Below, piece after piece: positions 8,851 through 19,144 of a stretch of 22,613 nucleotides of DNA; the stretch's first letter is position 1, and every line of letters starts with the position of its first letter. A model generated the notes under the pieces. The model was not told where the DNA came from. It worked only from the letters and a program-made list of their open reading frames with translations, and did no database searches. A program made the translations under genes and the position numbers. This DNA comes from Ophiothrix spiculata (taxonomy: Eukaryota; Echinodermata; Ophiuroidea; Amphilepidida; Ophiotrichidae). The stretch is from the NCBI GenBank assembly GCA_000969725.1, contig JXSR01S002882.1. One strand, 5' to 3'.

Positions 8851-9312
8851 GCCCTGCAGGGCAGGTTTTTTCTCACCCCACCCAGTCGTTTCCCAACCTG
8901 CCCGACCCGATAAAAATTTAGCTTGCCCTGACCAACCCCGATCTGAAAGGATTTTTTCTAGTCCCGACCGGCTCGGACCGGCAGTTTTTCATGATTTCCC
9001 GGTCAAGATGGATATTTTTCCCCAACCCGGAGTTACATCCGAATTTCAAGTCATTAGAATGGTGTTAAACAAGGATTATGACATTATAGACACAGCGATT
9101 AATTGTTACCCCATTTTATTTTTACCCCGAACGACTTATGCGTTTCTCAGACCAAATGTAAACTTTCCCCGACCCGAGTAACATTTCCCCGACCCGGTCG
9201 ACCCTGGTAATATTTTTCCCGGACCGTACCGAACCCGAAAATAGCTCCAAAAAATCCCCGACCCCGGTTTTGGTCCGGTCCGGGAAAATTTGGGGTTTCG
9301 GGTTTCCCCATA
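8851..9312. repeat. CCCGACCCG-rich degenerate repeat block
   Basis: The block begins at the perfect palindrome GCCCTGCAGGGC (8851-8862). It has many TTTCCCCGACCCGG-like units up to about 9230, then inverted forms (GGTCCGGTCCGGGAAAA) near 9280. No protein is credible; the minus-strand frames are repeat translations. Confidence 0.65.
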
Positions 9313-9959
9313 GGACCTTACTCTGGGCAAGTGGAACAAGACATGTCTTTAAAAAAGACAATGAACCTCTGGTTGCCTAACTAATGTCATTTATCTAAAA
9401 CAAAAGCACATTTTGTTTGTATGTAAGCCAAAGGGGAAATTAACAGCCACCATTATATTAAAGAAAAGGGTATGCAATCTTCTTAACCATCTTAAATTAC
9501 TGGGCCGTCTATGAATTTGCCAAATCATGTTCTTGGCCCGAATCACTTATTTACACTATTAATGTCTAGGCACAAAATACATCATTATCACTGCAGGTTA
9601 ATAAATTCGCCTGAGCAGAAGCTGGTCGTGCAATATCATAAAGAGCAGGGACGAAATATTATGTACGCAAGCTATACAGGTACAAATAGATAAAAAAGTA
9701 TATCCATTCTGAAAAGGACACTACATCCCTGTCAGCATCACTGTCAGTGTCCCCTTTACTGTCCTTTGGGTGTACACTACTGGATATTAGAATGTCTGCA
9801 GAGATGGACCCCATCAACAGTAGTATTACTATTAGCCATAATTTTTTGAGTTCAGCAAGATAAATACATGTGGTCAAGCTTACCTATTTGAGTATTAATG
9901 TGGAAGCAAGGTTTTGATTGTTATCATGGAAAAAAGAGATAACAGTGATTTTAGTTCTA

Positions 9960-10848
9960 AAGACTCCCAAAAAAGTATCGCCTTGCCTCGAAAAAATGGC
10001 TCGTGCGCCAATACGTTACTCGCAAACGTAATTTGAAGATATTGTGAACAAGGGCTGGACTTTCAGCTTTCATTTGACACCCTATTTCTGATAATTGACT
10101 GAGAAACACCTAAGTTATGAACATTTAAAACCCTCGAGATCAATTTTTAAAAGTTGCTAATTTCATTTTTTGCACTGTACAAATCAGTAGTGCAGACCTA
10201 AGGATCAAGATGAGGTGAGTTTGGTCAATGAAGCGTTTTTTCCGAACCATATGTCATTGGATTCTAACCATCATCCATCAAGAAAGTGTTTTTGTTTTCA
10301 TTTTATTAATGATGAGAAACAATATAAAACTTCAGATTCAACTGATAGGCATTACCAGTCTTAAAAAAACATCACGCACCGTTATTCGTCCTCTGTGTAG
10401 TCTGGTACCTGCGCCATGTCTTAAATGCCAGTAATGACTACCAATTGAATGCCGTTTCTTTCGTTTTATGTCGTTTTTTTCATTATTTATAACAATGAAT
10501 TAATGAAAAATTAATGAAAAATTCAATATCTTGATCATTGTTGATGGATAATGCTTAGATACCAATGGCCGTGTGTTTCAGTGACTAAACTCACCTCATT
10601 ATCATCCTACTCTTGTGTTACTGGTTTGTACAGTGCGAAAAATGAAACTAGCAACTCTTAAAAATCGACCTCCAGGGTTTTAAAAGTTCATAACTTCAAT
10701 GTTTCTCAGTCAATTGTCAAAAATAAGGTGTCAAATGAAAGCTGACATTTTAGCACTTGTACACAAATTCTTTAAATTACGTTTGCGAGTACCGTCTTGG
10801 CGCAGGAGCCATTTTTTCGAGGTGAGGCAATACTTTTTTGGGAGTCTT
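9960..10848. mobile_element. Foldback element, 889 bp, TA target site
   Basis: The ends AAGACTCCCAAAAAAGTAT (9960) and ATACTTTTTTGGGAGTCTT (to 10848) are perfect inverted copies flanked by TA. Inverted similarity of about 80-85% continues for at least 270 bp per arm (for example TTTCATTTGACACC with GGTGTCAAATGAAA) and weakly almost to the centre near 10400. I see no transposase, so it is non-autonomous. TA duplications are used by Tc1/mariner and some other groups. Confidence 0.85.
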
Positions 10849-11931
10849 TATATACATGTACCCTCCCCTGGAATCCATTCAAAACCCAAGGAGAGCACTA
10901 TGTTTACGTCACATGTTTACACTCCTATTCAGGTCTGTTGGGATCAACATCAGTTCTGCTTTCATGAGAGCAAGGGAGGGTTTTAGCCAGAGAGCCGTCC
11001 AACCGTCATTTGGATGGCTGATCATGAAAATGGACACCCTGTAAAATGCAAAGGCCGTCCAATAAGGCATCCAAAAATGCATTTTACCATATGAAATTCA
11101 ATGTTGAATGTTAGAATTTATCTTCAATAATCACCATGATCACAAAATCTGATCAAATTTATGTACTTTGTGGACTTCAAAATGGGCTTTATACCACATT
11201 GTGTCTTTGTTCGTTTGCCAGAATGTCGCAATTTTGGTATTTAATCATCGTCTTCTTTGTCAAGTATGAATATTAATCATGCTGACGTCATGTCTTGATT
11301 GAAGTTGGCCTGTTCGCCCGGGCTTGGAACTTGGACGCCCTACTTTCAAATCCTGGCTAAACCCTTGCATGAGAGGCATCAGAATTCTGTCAGTAAGTTT
11401 TTTTTATTTGCCAAAAGAAAAAAGGGGCATTGGACAAAATTTTGAAATTTAATTTGTGGATGATTTAAACAAGTTTCAAATGTTAAAAAAACCAGTCGAT
11501 TTCCAGATACTGGGAAAATTTTGACCAAACTCCTTCAGAAAAGTCAATAATTTTAACTTTATTCTGTTTGTTGATCTAGGGTATGATGCTATTCTCTTGG
11601 GAAAAAGTTCAATGATGATGCTGAACTTGTCCTATGACCCTTTAACTTCCAAAATCCAGAGTGAGTAATAATTAATGTCAATGTTGACAATATTATACAG
11701 ATTTCGGCCTGAAAAATTGTCCAGATCCATATCGTTTAAAAAATATTGCACTTAAAACTTTTCCCTTTCAGTTTCAAAAATCTACCATAAAGACAAATCA
11801 ATTTGACATTTCCCTTTAAGGCTGGGGTAGACCTTCAAATGGCATGAATGGATTTGTACTCTAACTCTCAAACTAATTGCATAGACAATATAAAAGTATA
11901 CATTTTTAGCAGTGAATTTTTACCCTGAACA

Positions 11932-11981
11932 NNNNNNNNNNNNNNNNNNNNNNNNNNNNNNNNNNNNNNNNNNNNNNNNNN
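11932..11981. other. Assembly gap of exactly 50 N
   Basis: Fifty unspecified bases. The fixed length suggests a placeholder rather than a measured gap. The reading frames that cross it are artefacts. Confidence 0.98.
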
Positions 11982-12075
11982 TGAAGAAAAAAGGTGGGTT
12001 TTGAGTGCCTTGGAGAAGGATGGAATGCTCGCAGCATTGCGGATATAGGAGGGAAGAGCATTCCACAGTCTGGGA
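11982..12075 (-). pseudogene. LINE reverse transcriptase C-terminus remnant, cut by the gap
   Basis: The minus strand reads PRLWNALPSYIRNAAS followed by SFSKALKTHLF, the hallmark C-terminus of CR1/L2/Jockey-type retrotransposon ORF2. The fragment starts abruptly at one copy of a 34-bp direct repeat (12076-12109) and runs into the N gap. The same 34 bp is at 11786-11819. Confidence 0.78.
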
Positions 12076-13417
12076 CATAAAGACAAATCAATTTGACATT
12101 TCCCTTTAAAGGTAGGCCAATCCATTTGGTGCATACAATATTGGGGCACAATAATAATTAGCACAAATTTTCAGACAAAATTTAGGTTGAACATTGATAT
12201 ATAAATGCATACTGCATGCACTATGGAATTTATGTGCTAATTTTGCACTAATTTTGTGGCATCACATGGCGCACATAATGGGAGAAAATTAGTTAGAAAT
12301 GTATCATATGAAAGAGACTGGGAGAGATTTTTGGGCAAAGATAGTGTATATCATGTCAAATTTTGTAAACCAGTGAGTTCCAATATCTATGGTCGGTAGG
12401 TACACATATTTCAGGCTTGCGTATTTGGTATATTGAGACTAAACTTTTTACAAGCCCTTTGAACTTTCAGTATTTGCTCAATTTTTAGATAGAGATAACC
12501 TTTGTTTGTCTTATATTGCTAATTACAATTTATCATTTGGATCGCCACCTCTAGTCTGTCATACAGTGTTTAACTTAAGACTCGTTCAAAATAGTGAGTT
12601 TAATCGCAGGGTGCCAAATCTGTCAATTTTGACCACGAAAATGCAAGAACATGTGAAGGGAAAAGGGAGGGAGCAATGAAAAAAAAAAAAAAGGATTACA
12701 CAATGATTGGCAGCTGTCATATTCACCATACATGTATAACCCATTGCAAACTCATTTTAGCATATCGTCGGTCACATCACATGAAAGATGCATTTCGAGA
12801 AAATCGCATTTGAAAATTCTTACGTAGATTTTGTGTCGTAAAATAGCCTTTGCGCTTTCTTCTGATACTAATTTCTAAAAAAGAAAAAACTTCAAACTTG
12901 TTATTATGTTTAATTTCAACTAAAATTACAACCGTTCACCCTATTTAATATAGTTGTGAACTTAAAGGTCTGTATGTGAAAACTTAGGTTTCTGTCGACA
13001 GGCCTTATGTCGACACAAATGTGGACATAAAGCATATCTCGACATGTTGACATGGAATCTCATTTGTTGACAAAATTGGACAAGTAAAATTTCATAAAAC
13101 TTGCGTTTAATTGTCAAGTTATGGCTGTTTATTAGCAGTTGAGCTTTACTTAAGTACATGATTTTTGCATATAGCAGAGTTTGTGAAACGCTAAATTTAA
13201 ATAGAACACACGTATAGACCAAAATTAATTATTTCTTGTTAAAAAATCATTACAACATGAATACTATTTTAGAAACAACAACAACAAAAAGAAAAAAGAT
13301 CGATCAAAACACCTTTGTTCAAAGTCTTAGTTGAGTATCCCCTCCAATCACATGAATGGGAGCAGGTCCCATTTTCAAAAACAAAAAACAACCTGAACAA
13401 GTTAGACTCATACTTAC

Positions 13418-13784
13418 TGAATGCTTTCCTTGGCTCTACAAGTACCATCGTGAAAGAAAATCCAACAGGAAGCTCCTTGAAAGCCCTCGCTACCTCAAAA
13501 TGCCTCGCTCCAATCATAGACTTGCCATTAATGGACTCTATATGATCTCCAACTAAACACTCATCCAATTTGGCCATAGTACTATCTTCCTTGATGCGTT
13601 TAATAAATGCATAGCCAGCGCCATTGTCAGTTATGGTCAGTCCGAGTGATGGTTCACTCTTCATTATTTCAATTTTTTTGACTTCGCCTTTTATGTGTGC
13701 ATATATAAAGTCCTCGAGTCCGATCTGACCGCCAAGCAAACGAGACATTTCCACTTTATAAACATTGAGTGTGCAAAAAAGTAT
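13418..13784 (-). CDS. GIPC: GIPC-family PDZ adaptor, coding exon 2 (end of GH1 plus PDZ)
   Basis: The exon gives residues 109-230 plus one base of codon 231. It opens ILFCTLNVYKVEM, then LLGGQIGLEDFIYAHIKG, a strongly conserved GIPC segment. The PDZ domain follows, roughly residues 146-226. It contains the carboxylate-binding loop LGLTITDNGAG (155-165), YAFIKRIKE, the VGDHIESING strand-helix signature and RHFEVARAFKELP of helix B, ending VEPRKAF. The acceptor is TTCTTTTCAG just before 13784 and the donor is A|GTAAGTAT at 13417, phase 1. Reading on past the donor adds an intronic tail with no family similarity. The PDZ domain looks intact, with no stop or frameshift. Ligand class was not deduced beyond family knowledge. 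Confidence 0.96.
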
Positions 13785-13875
13785 CTGAAAAGAATGAACA
13801 GTAAATTTATAAATTTGTAGGCACCATATACATGTATGCAAGAAAGGGCACTCTTTTAGTACCATACTGGCCATA

Positions 13876-13901
13876 CCCCCCCCCCCTGTTAGGGGGGGGG
13901 G
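13876..13901. repeat. Homopolymer hairpin C11-TGTTA-G10
   Basis: A run of 11 C, the loop TGTTA and a run of 10 G form a self-complementary hairpin. The G run is the left cap of the tandem repeat that follows. Confidence 0.9.
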
Positions 13902-15083
13902 ACACTCAAATTTGAAAGTGACTGGGGTGTGAGGCACAGACCTAAGAGCCTGGGTCTTTCGGTGATAGGCTAATAAAGAAAAAGGGGTCTTTCAGTGAGG
14001 AGCTCTCAAAAAAGGAGGTCATTCAGCGAGGACAGTAAAAAATAAGGGGTCTTTGGGTGAAGATCTCATTGCATTGAAAAAGGGGGTCATTAAGTGAGGC
14101 GCTCAAATTTATCGCAAAACTTCAGGTCTTCCAGTGAGGTGTTTGAACTATAAAAACCATGAAATAATTATCTTGATAAAAAATGCACTGAAATGCTGGT
14201 TCATGCTTTCATCAAATGTCATCTTGATCAATGTAACAGTCTATTGTATGCTCTTCCTGAAGCAGATATCGCAAACTTCAAAGAATACAAAACTCAGCAG
14301 CAAGATTAGTTTCACTCTCATGTAAATATGATTACATTGGCTCCCCAATTAAATTTCGTATAATTATATAAAATTTTGCTTCTCACATATAAATGTCTTC
14401 ATGGCATGGGACCAATTTATCTTCAAGAACTTCTCAAGTAATACAATTGTTTTTGATACACGTGGTATAAACCTACTCGCAATCTCCGCTCTTCTACACA
14501 ACTTCACCTTATTACGTCTATCACATCAACACAGTATAGTCAAAGATCTTTCTCCTTTCTCAATTACGGAATGACTTACCTTTACATGTTAAGAACTCTC
14601 CAACTCTTACAAATTTCAAATCATCTTTAAAGACTCATTTGTTTAAATTAGCTTTCTAATTTTGGTTTCTGTTTGTTGTATTTTATTGTTTTACTGTATG
14701 TTTTGATTTTCTTCATGTGCTTAGAGATTTTGATGTAAGGCGCTTTAAAAGCATGGATTTTATTTATTAACTTCTAAAGGAAAAACCTATTAGGTATGAT
14801 CTACAAGTGTTAACACTCACATGTAGAGTCAAAATCATCAGCAAATACTTGGTAAAACTCAATTGAAAACAAGGGTCATTCAGTGAGAGCATTTTCTTGG
14901 GAAAATAGGGGTCATTCGGCGAGAGCATTTGAGAAAAATGTATAAATTTATGAAAACAAGGGTCATTCAGTGAGAGAGTTTTCTTTGGAAAATGGGGGTC
15001 ATTCGGTGAAAGGAAATTTGAAAATGGGGGTCAATATGTGGCCGCACATCCCCGTCACATATTTTTAGGGAGTGCCCCTCCCC
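13892..15083 (+). mobile_element. Poly-C/G-capped element, copy B: GGGGTCATTCAGTGAG tandem units, split by a LINE
   Basis: The left cap is a G run then ACACTCAAATTTG; the right cap is GGGAGTGCCCCTCCCC (about 15068-15083). Inside are about eleven degenerate units of 30-50 bp built on GGGGTCATTCAGTGAGAGC plus an A-rich spacer. Six units lie before 14146 and five after 14870. Near the right end is GGCCGCACATCCCCGTC, matching GGCGGCACATCCCCG of copy A. No target duplication was resolved. Confidence 0.72.
14147..14770 (+). pseudogene. LINE (CR1/L2-like) ORF2 3' end plus 3' UTR
   Basis: Shifting frames give MLVHAFIKCHLDQC, NSLLYALPEADIANF, then after stops LRNDLPLHVKNSPTLTNF and SLKTHLFKLAF followed by TAA. 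These match the post-polymerase region and C-terminus of CR1/L2/Jockey-type elements. The 3' UTR ends GTAAGGCGCTTTAAAAGC, typical of such LINE tails. It interrupts the tandem units of copy B, so it is younger than that repeat. Multiple stops and frameshifts show it is dead. Confidence 0.8.
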
Positions 15084-16475
15084 TGCTCCCAATTAAGAAA
15101 AGTCCCCAACATCCCCATTTCAAAAATGTTGGTTCAGATGCTCAAAAAATTGAAAAATTCAATGTCAAAAAGCAATTGATTTCATAAAACCTCCATTGTC
15201 AAAAGGCTTTCCAATGAACACACAGTGATGAAGAAAAGGGGTCAATACACTTTGCTTTTACAAAAGTATATTAACCCAATAAATTTATGGAGCAACTTTG
15301 AAAGCCATTTGACTGTGAAGGAATTGAGTAGGAAAGATAAAATTATAGCTAAGTTGCAAATAGTTTAGGGGTATGGGTGGTTGCCACCTCAAAATCTTGT
15401 TGCAATTTTGAACATCTGCATTATGGTATGGACCCAAAACCTGTTGGTTTCTTCATTTATTAGCACAAAAAAACCCTTTTTAAGTTAATTTTTTTAAAAA
15501 GTTGCCACTTTTGCCAAAAAATTGTAAATTTTGGTCTGGAAATACATGACGTTAATTACGTTTACGACCTTTGTTCTTTTCATGACCTTGGTATCAATGT
15601 AAAGAGGAGACCCAATACCAAACACCTAAACTTTGGGCATGTCAATTTCTATCTCTATATATATCATAATAACATTATCGATTTATCGTAACTATTTTGG
15701 ACATTTTAGTCGCGATAAAAATCACTCGACATTCGATCTTTTCACAGTGTTCTTGATCTTGATCACCTGATTTGATCGGGTCGGATTTTGGTGCACACTA
15801 TGTGCAAATGATATCAATATTAATAGGATGTACGGGTAAAATACGTTACTTAGTGCGGCCGGTTTTAATTTAACACCCCTTTTTACACCCAATCGAAATA
15901 CTTCATTGATATATCGCGCCGATAAATAGTCTGATCGGGCTATTAATATTATCAATCCAATGTAAATAAACAGCTACGAAGGCCCTACGAAGCAGGAGAA
16001 AATTATGTGAAGATATTTTGCCTTTTTTTGCAAATCACAGAAACTGATTTTTAAAAATCTTACATTTGCTACTCTAGGGAACAGGTGAGTAATTTGTTTT
16101 AGGCAATGTAGAAGGACAAGTTATCATACAGAGCAAATCTGGGAAGAGCTCAGAATTTACTGTCGACACGTCCACTAAATGGCCATATCTTTATGCATAA
16201 GTTCTGAGACTTCGGACCTATGTAAATTACAATGCCCAATGATAAAAGTTAATAATGGTCCGCAAGTCACAGCTCTGGGACTAGAGGAGGAGCTCCCTTC
16301 TGCCAGTAATTTTGGGTAAGTTGAATCTTCTGCTTCTGCTCTTTATACTCCCCAATGCTCCAAATTATTGGAACCAAAACGAGAAGGGAAGAATATAGAA
16401 AATACACACACAAAAATTATCAAATTCTTTTGTTCAGCTCTATTTAACACAGAAAGAAGATGGAAATCATCTCAC

Positions 16476-16799
16476 CTCTGCAGCTGGCATATCAAAGGCA
16501 TCTGCAATCTTCTCATAGAGTTGCCTTACATTTGTAAATCCCGTAATTCTTCCCGTCGGACTTCCATGAGCAAGCTGACAGAGGAATACTAAGGGCTGCT
16601 GCTGCGTCGGTTTTGTCGCAGGTTGTGTCTGATTTGCCACGGCTCCAGGAAGGGGATCAGACGGGGCAGGTCTGGCTTGTTTTGAAGGTGATGTTGGCAT
16701 TTCAGAATTTGGGTGATGATTGTTCGTGGTAGCGTCTGGTTTCTCTGGATCGCTTACAAGTGCAGGATCCTGCTTCTTTCCTCTCTTAAAAAGAGGCAT
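16476..16799 (-). CDS. GIPC: GIPC-family PDZ adaptor, coding exon 1 (N-terminus)
   Basis: The exon encodes residues 1-108 of a GIPC (GAIP-interacting protein, C-terminus) homologue. Known members are cytosolic adaptors that bind C-terminal PDZ ligands of membrane proteins and link vesicles to myosin VI. The sequence starts MPLFKRGKK, has a Pro/Gln/Thr-rich stretch of about 55 residues, then the family-typical [11 protein letters not shown] and [14 protein letters not shown] of the GH1 region. The start is supported by alignment with family N-termini and by an in-frame TGA at 16830-16832, eleven codons upstream, provided the 5' UTR is not spliced there (a weak acceptor lies near 16820). The exon ends ...GCAGAG before a GTGAG donor at 16475, phase 0. 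This joins directly to ATACTT of the next exon, restoring AE-IL-FCTLN where vertebrate GIPC1 has AEVMFCTLN. I cannot tell which vertebrate paralogue it matches best; one invertebrate copy ancestral to GIPC1-3 is likely. Confidence 0.95.
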
Positions 16800-17735
16800 G
16801 ATGGTGGTGAGAAAAGTTCTGTGATTGTGTCACAAACACATAAAACAAAATGGAAGTGTGGATGAATTGTGACCAATTGAGGTGAGAGGTCGTACATTCA
16901 TTCATAAAAAATTACGGAACATCAAAATGTTGTGGGTTTTTAATTTTTACTAAATATTCAAATCATCTTAGCAAGCTTCAAACTGTGCATTTGTGATGAA
17001 CTGATGATGTGAAACAACAACTTATGTCGTGCAAACAAGAGTGCATAAAATCGGGATATGGGTTTAGTGAGGTAAGCTTAAATTGCACTTATCAATTAAG
17101 CTTCATGCGATGACAGTCGTTGCGCAAAATCAGATCATGCAAACCAAAAATAGGCGTTTCCACACAAGTATAAAATCAAATGGCAAGTCCTTGTACCACT
17201 ACTGCACTGTCGATATGTTCCTGATCTATGGATGGGTTGAAAATCCAGAAATTTCTGTCAATTCTATCTGAAAATAATCCAGAAAATTTCCACCCGTCGT
17301 GGTAAACGGCGAAGTACACAAATCAACCTGCTAACAGAATTTGCCGATAGAGAAAAACACCCACCTGTTAATTGATTAAAGCGTCAAATGTTCTAAAATA
17401 GCGCCCTCTATAATAATTCGTTAAGCTTACCAGAGCCTGAAGCTTACTTTTTTTTAAATTGACAGTATGCAGTTTATAAGTTGTGCAGAGGGCGACATTT
17501 CAATACCGGAAATGACTGGGAAATGATGCAAAAAACAGGCGATATACGGGCTCCCTGTAAAGTCTATTGAGGCCAAATTTGCCCATGCTGATCTCTTTTG
17601 TAGTCAAGGAGCAGAGATAAACCACACGCAAACACAAGCAGAGCGGTTGTGGAAAAGGTGTGACCGCAATCTGACGGATGCATGGTAGACTCTTGAATTA
17701 ACGAAGCTGATTAACAGTACATCTGAGACTGAGGT
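16800..17735. promoter_or_regulatory. Candidate GIPC 5' UTR / promoter region (weak)
   Basis: This stretch upstream of the GIPC start codon shows no recognisable transposon. It has an ETS-like ACCGGAAAT (about 17505), two inverted GCGCCCTCT / AGAGGGCG motifs (about 17402 and 17486), a minus-strand AACAG|GTGGGT donor-like site near 17369 and a strong plus-strand GAG|GTAAGT donor-like site at 17734. A bidirectional promoter is possible, but nothing here fixes a start site. Confidence 0.3.
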
Positions 17736-17933
17736 AAGTTTTGAATGCAGTGATTTTGATTTTCTGAAAAACGATTTGTGAATATTTAATTATGTACAGA
17801 TGCCTGAGGCATTCAATTTGTAAGCTTACTCACTACTTACATACTGATACAGCTTGGAGAACAATCTGACGGTTGACGACTACCTTTGTGACTGCATTGC
17901 ACAGAAAAAAAAGTGCCTTTCCTGTATGTATCC

Positions 17934-18150
17934 TGTCCCAATGGGTCCTTTTTCTTTGCAAAATGTGGTATTTTGATGGGTCTGTTTTTCAAAATTTTGG
18001 ATTTTTTTCTAAATTTCGAACAAAAATCAAGAAATTTGCGACTCAAAATTTGGGGAATTGGTATATAGATGGTTCCCTTTTTCTTGAAAATTGATATGCA
18101 TGGGTGGTACTACCCCTACCAAAACCAAACTAGAGTACCCCTCCCCCCCC
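17934..18150 (-). mobile_element. Poly-C-capped element, copy C
   Basis: On the minus strand it begins with GGGGGGGGAGGGGTACTCTAG, like the left end of copy A, then CAAGAAAAAGGGAACC. It then contains a 57-bp segment (17938-17994) identical to copy A 5720-5776. The end beyond 17934 is unclear and appears truncated. Confidence 0.7.
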
Positions 18151-18154
18151 AAAA

Positions 18155-18480
18155 AAAAAAAATGGCAAATTGAATTGGGTGGAGGGGTTTGGTTCTCAAA
18201 ATTTCTTGGCACAGTACAGAGAACTGATTTTGGTGAAAATTATGGTCTAGGGAACTGATTTTTTTCTTCTGAATTTAGGTCATGTGAACTGATTTTTCTC
18301 GAAAAACAGGATTATAAGAGCTGCAAATTTTATATTAAAGCTCATTTTTGGCCACTCAATTTTGAGAAATGAAGTGATATTAATATCCACCTCTCCCTGT
18401 CTCCCTGGGAAGTTTGGCTAGAGTTGGTCCTGGTTACCCATCTGACAGCTGAAGTCCCGGGGGGGGGGGGGGTACCCAAC
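18155..18480. repeat. GAACTGATTTTT tandem units and 14-G run
   Basis: Three or more degenerate units of GAACTGATTTTTNNNGAAAA lie between 18180 and 18310. A G run at 18459-18472 sits between TCCC and TACCC, the same arrangement as the caps of the poly-C-capped elements. It is probably another rearranged family member. Between 18480 and 18796 I see nothing else. Confidence 0.6.
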
Positions 18481-18795
18481 CCAGTGGACAGGTGGGGTTT
18501 AGGGACTTGAGCCAAGAACTGTTGCATGACCTCCCCAAAGGCCCCTCAAAAATTGTAAAGATGGTTTACATCAGTTATATTTTTCAAAAATGACTATTTT
18601 AGACCAACTTTTCATTCAATTGGTCACCAAAATATGCTTTTTAAGTGCAATTTTCATTGTAAAAATGTATTCAATGGTATAGATAACTGTTGTTCGAGTA
18701 AAAGCGGTTTACAAATGGGTAGCATTTATTCACTTTCTCAGGTTTACATATCGGTTGGTATATCTGGCCGCAACTGGCTTACCCAACCAAAATCA

Positions 18796-19141
18796 GAGTA
18801 CTTACATTAATGGAAGGTACGGGTATGTGCCGCCCTCAAGACCCCCTTTTCAAGCCTCCTCTTCCGTTTCTCAAGATGCTCATTTCAAGATTACTTCTAT
18901 TCCGAAGACCACATTTTCAAAGAAAATGACTGAAAAGTATGTTTTATTATAAAGTTTTCAACCTAATTTTGAACGATTTTCAGGTCAAATAGTCATATTT
19001 TTATGGGAAAAAAGCAGTGCCTGATACCTCAATTCGGGAAAAAAATCAGTTCCATAGACCCTATTTTTGACCAAAATCAGTTCTACAAGATCTGGATATC
19101 ACAGATATCACATACCTACCAAAAATGTTTTGAGTACCCCC
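18796..19141 (+). mobile_element. Poly-C-capped element, copy E
   Basis: It starts AGAGTACTTACATTAATGG, has GGGTATGTGCCGCCCTC near the left end and CATTTTCAAAGAAAATGACT inside. It contains ATCAGTTCCATAGACCC units and ends TTTTGAGTACCCCC. It aligns with copy F (20022-20312) over nearly its full length at roughly 80% by eye. Copy E has an extra stretch of about 45 bp (about 18960-19015). Confidence 0.75.
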
Positions 19142-19144
19142 AGG

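Larger units (their letters stand above)
11786..12109. repeat. 34-bp direct repeat flanking the gap (11786-11819 and 12076-12109)
   Basis: CATAAAGACAAATCAATTTG and the following 14 bases are identical at both positions, 290 bp apart. It could be a long target duplication around a LINE insertion, or an assembly artefact at the gap. Confidence 0.85.
3643..13417 (-). other. GIPC: GIPC intron 2 (9,775 bp)
   Basis: The donor is GTAAGTAT at 13417 and the acceptor TCTCTTTTTCAG ends at 3643. The intron is packed with independent repeat insertions, listed separately. Stretches where I see nothing specific are 3643-4300 (apart from a T-run near 3930 and a short GTCCGTCGGTCGG motif at about 3900), 5868-6190, 7890-8119, 8390-8850, 9313-9957, 10850-11785 and 12110-13417. 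Confidence 0.88.
13785..16475 (-). other. GIPC: GIPC intron 1 (2,691 bp)
   Basis: The intron has a GTGAG donor next to 16475 and a TTCTTTTCAG acceptor next to 13785. Its left half holds the GGGGTCATTCAGTGAG tandem repeat split by a LINE fragment (13892-15083). Between about 15084 and 16475 I see AT-rich sequence with no coding signal, RNA gene or clear repeat. Confidence 0.9.

Noticed and set aside
9122-9361. Overlapping minus-strand frames rich in GSGK/RTGP
   Set aside because: They are readings of the CCCGACCCG repeat in two frames.
9659-9877. Minus-strand 72-residue frame with a hydrophobic, signal-peptide-like start and an acidic GDTDSDADRD stretch
   Set aside because: No homologue recognised, no splice signals that extend it, and it lies inside the GIPC intron on the same strand; probably chance.
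11868-12164. 98- and 81-residue minus-strand frames spanning N
   Set aside because: They cross the assembly gap; only the LINE-like part at 11982-12075 is meaningful.
13315-13556. Plus-strand frames of 66-76 residues
   Set aside because: Antisense shadows of the PDZ-encoding exon.
13892-15083. CRISPR-like array (regular GGGGTCATTCAGTGAG repeats with spacers)
   Set aside because: Units are degenerate, spacers are A-rich and similar, and the context is a eukaryotic intron.
18755-18952. Plus-strand 65-residue frame
   Set aside because: It lies within repeat copy E and its counterpart in copy F is not kept as a reading frame.
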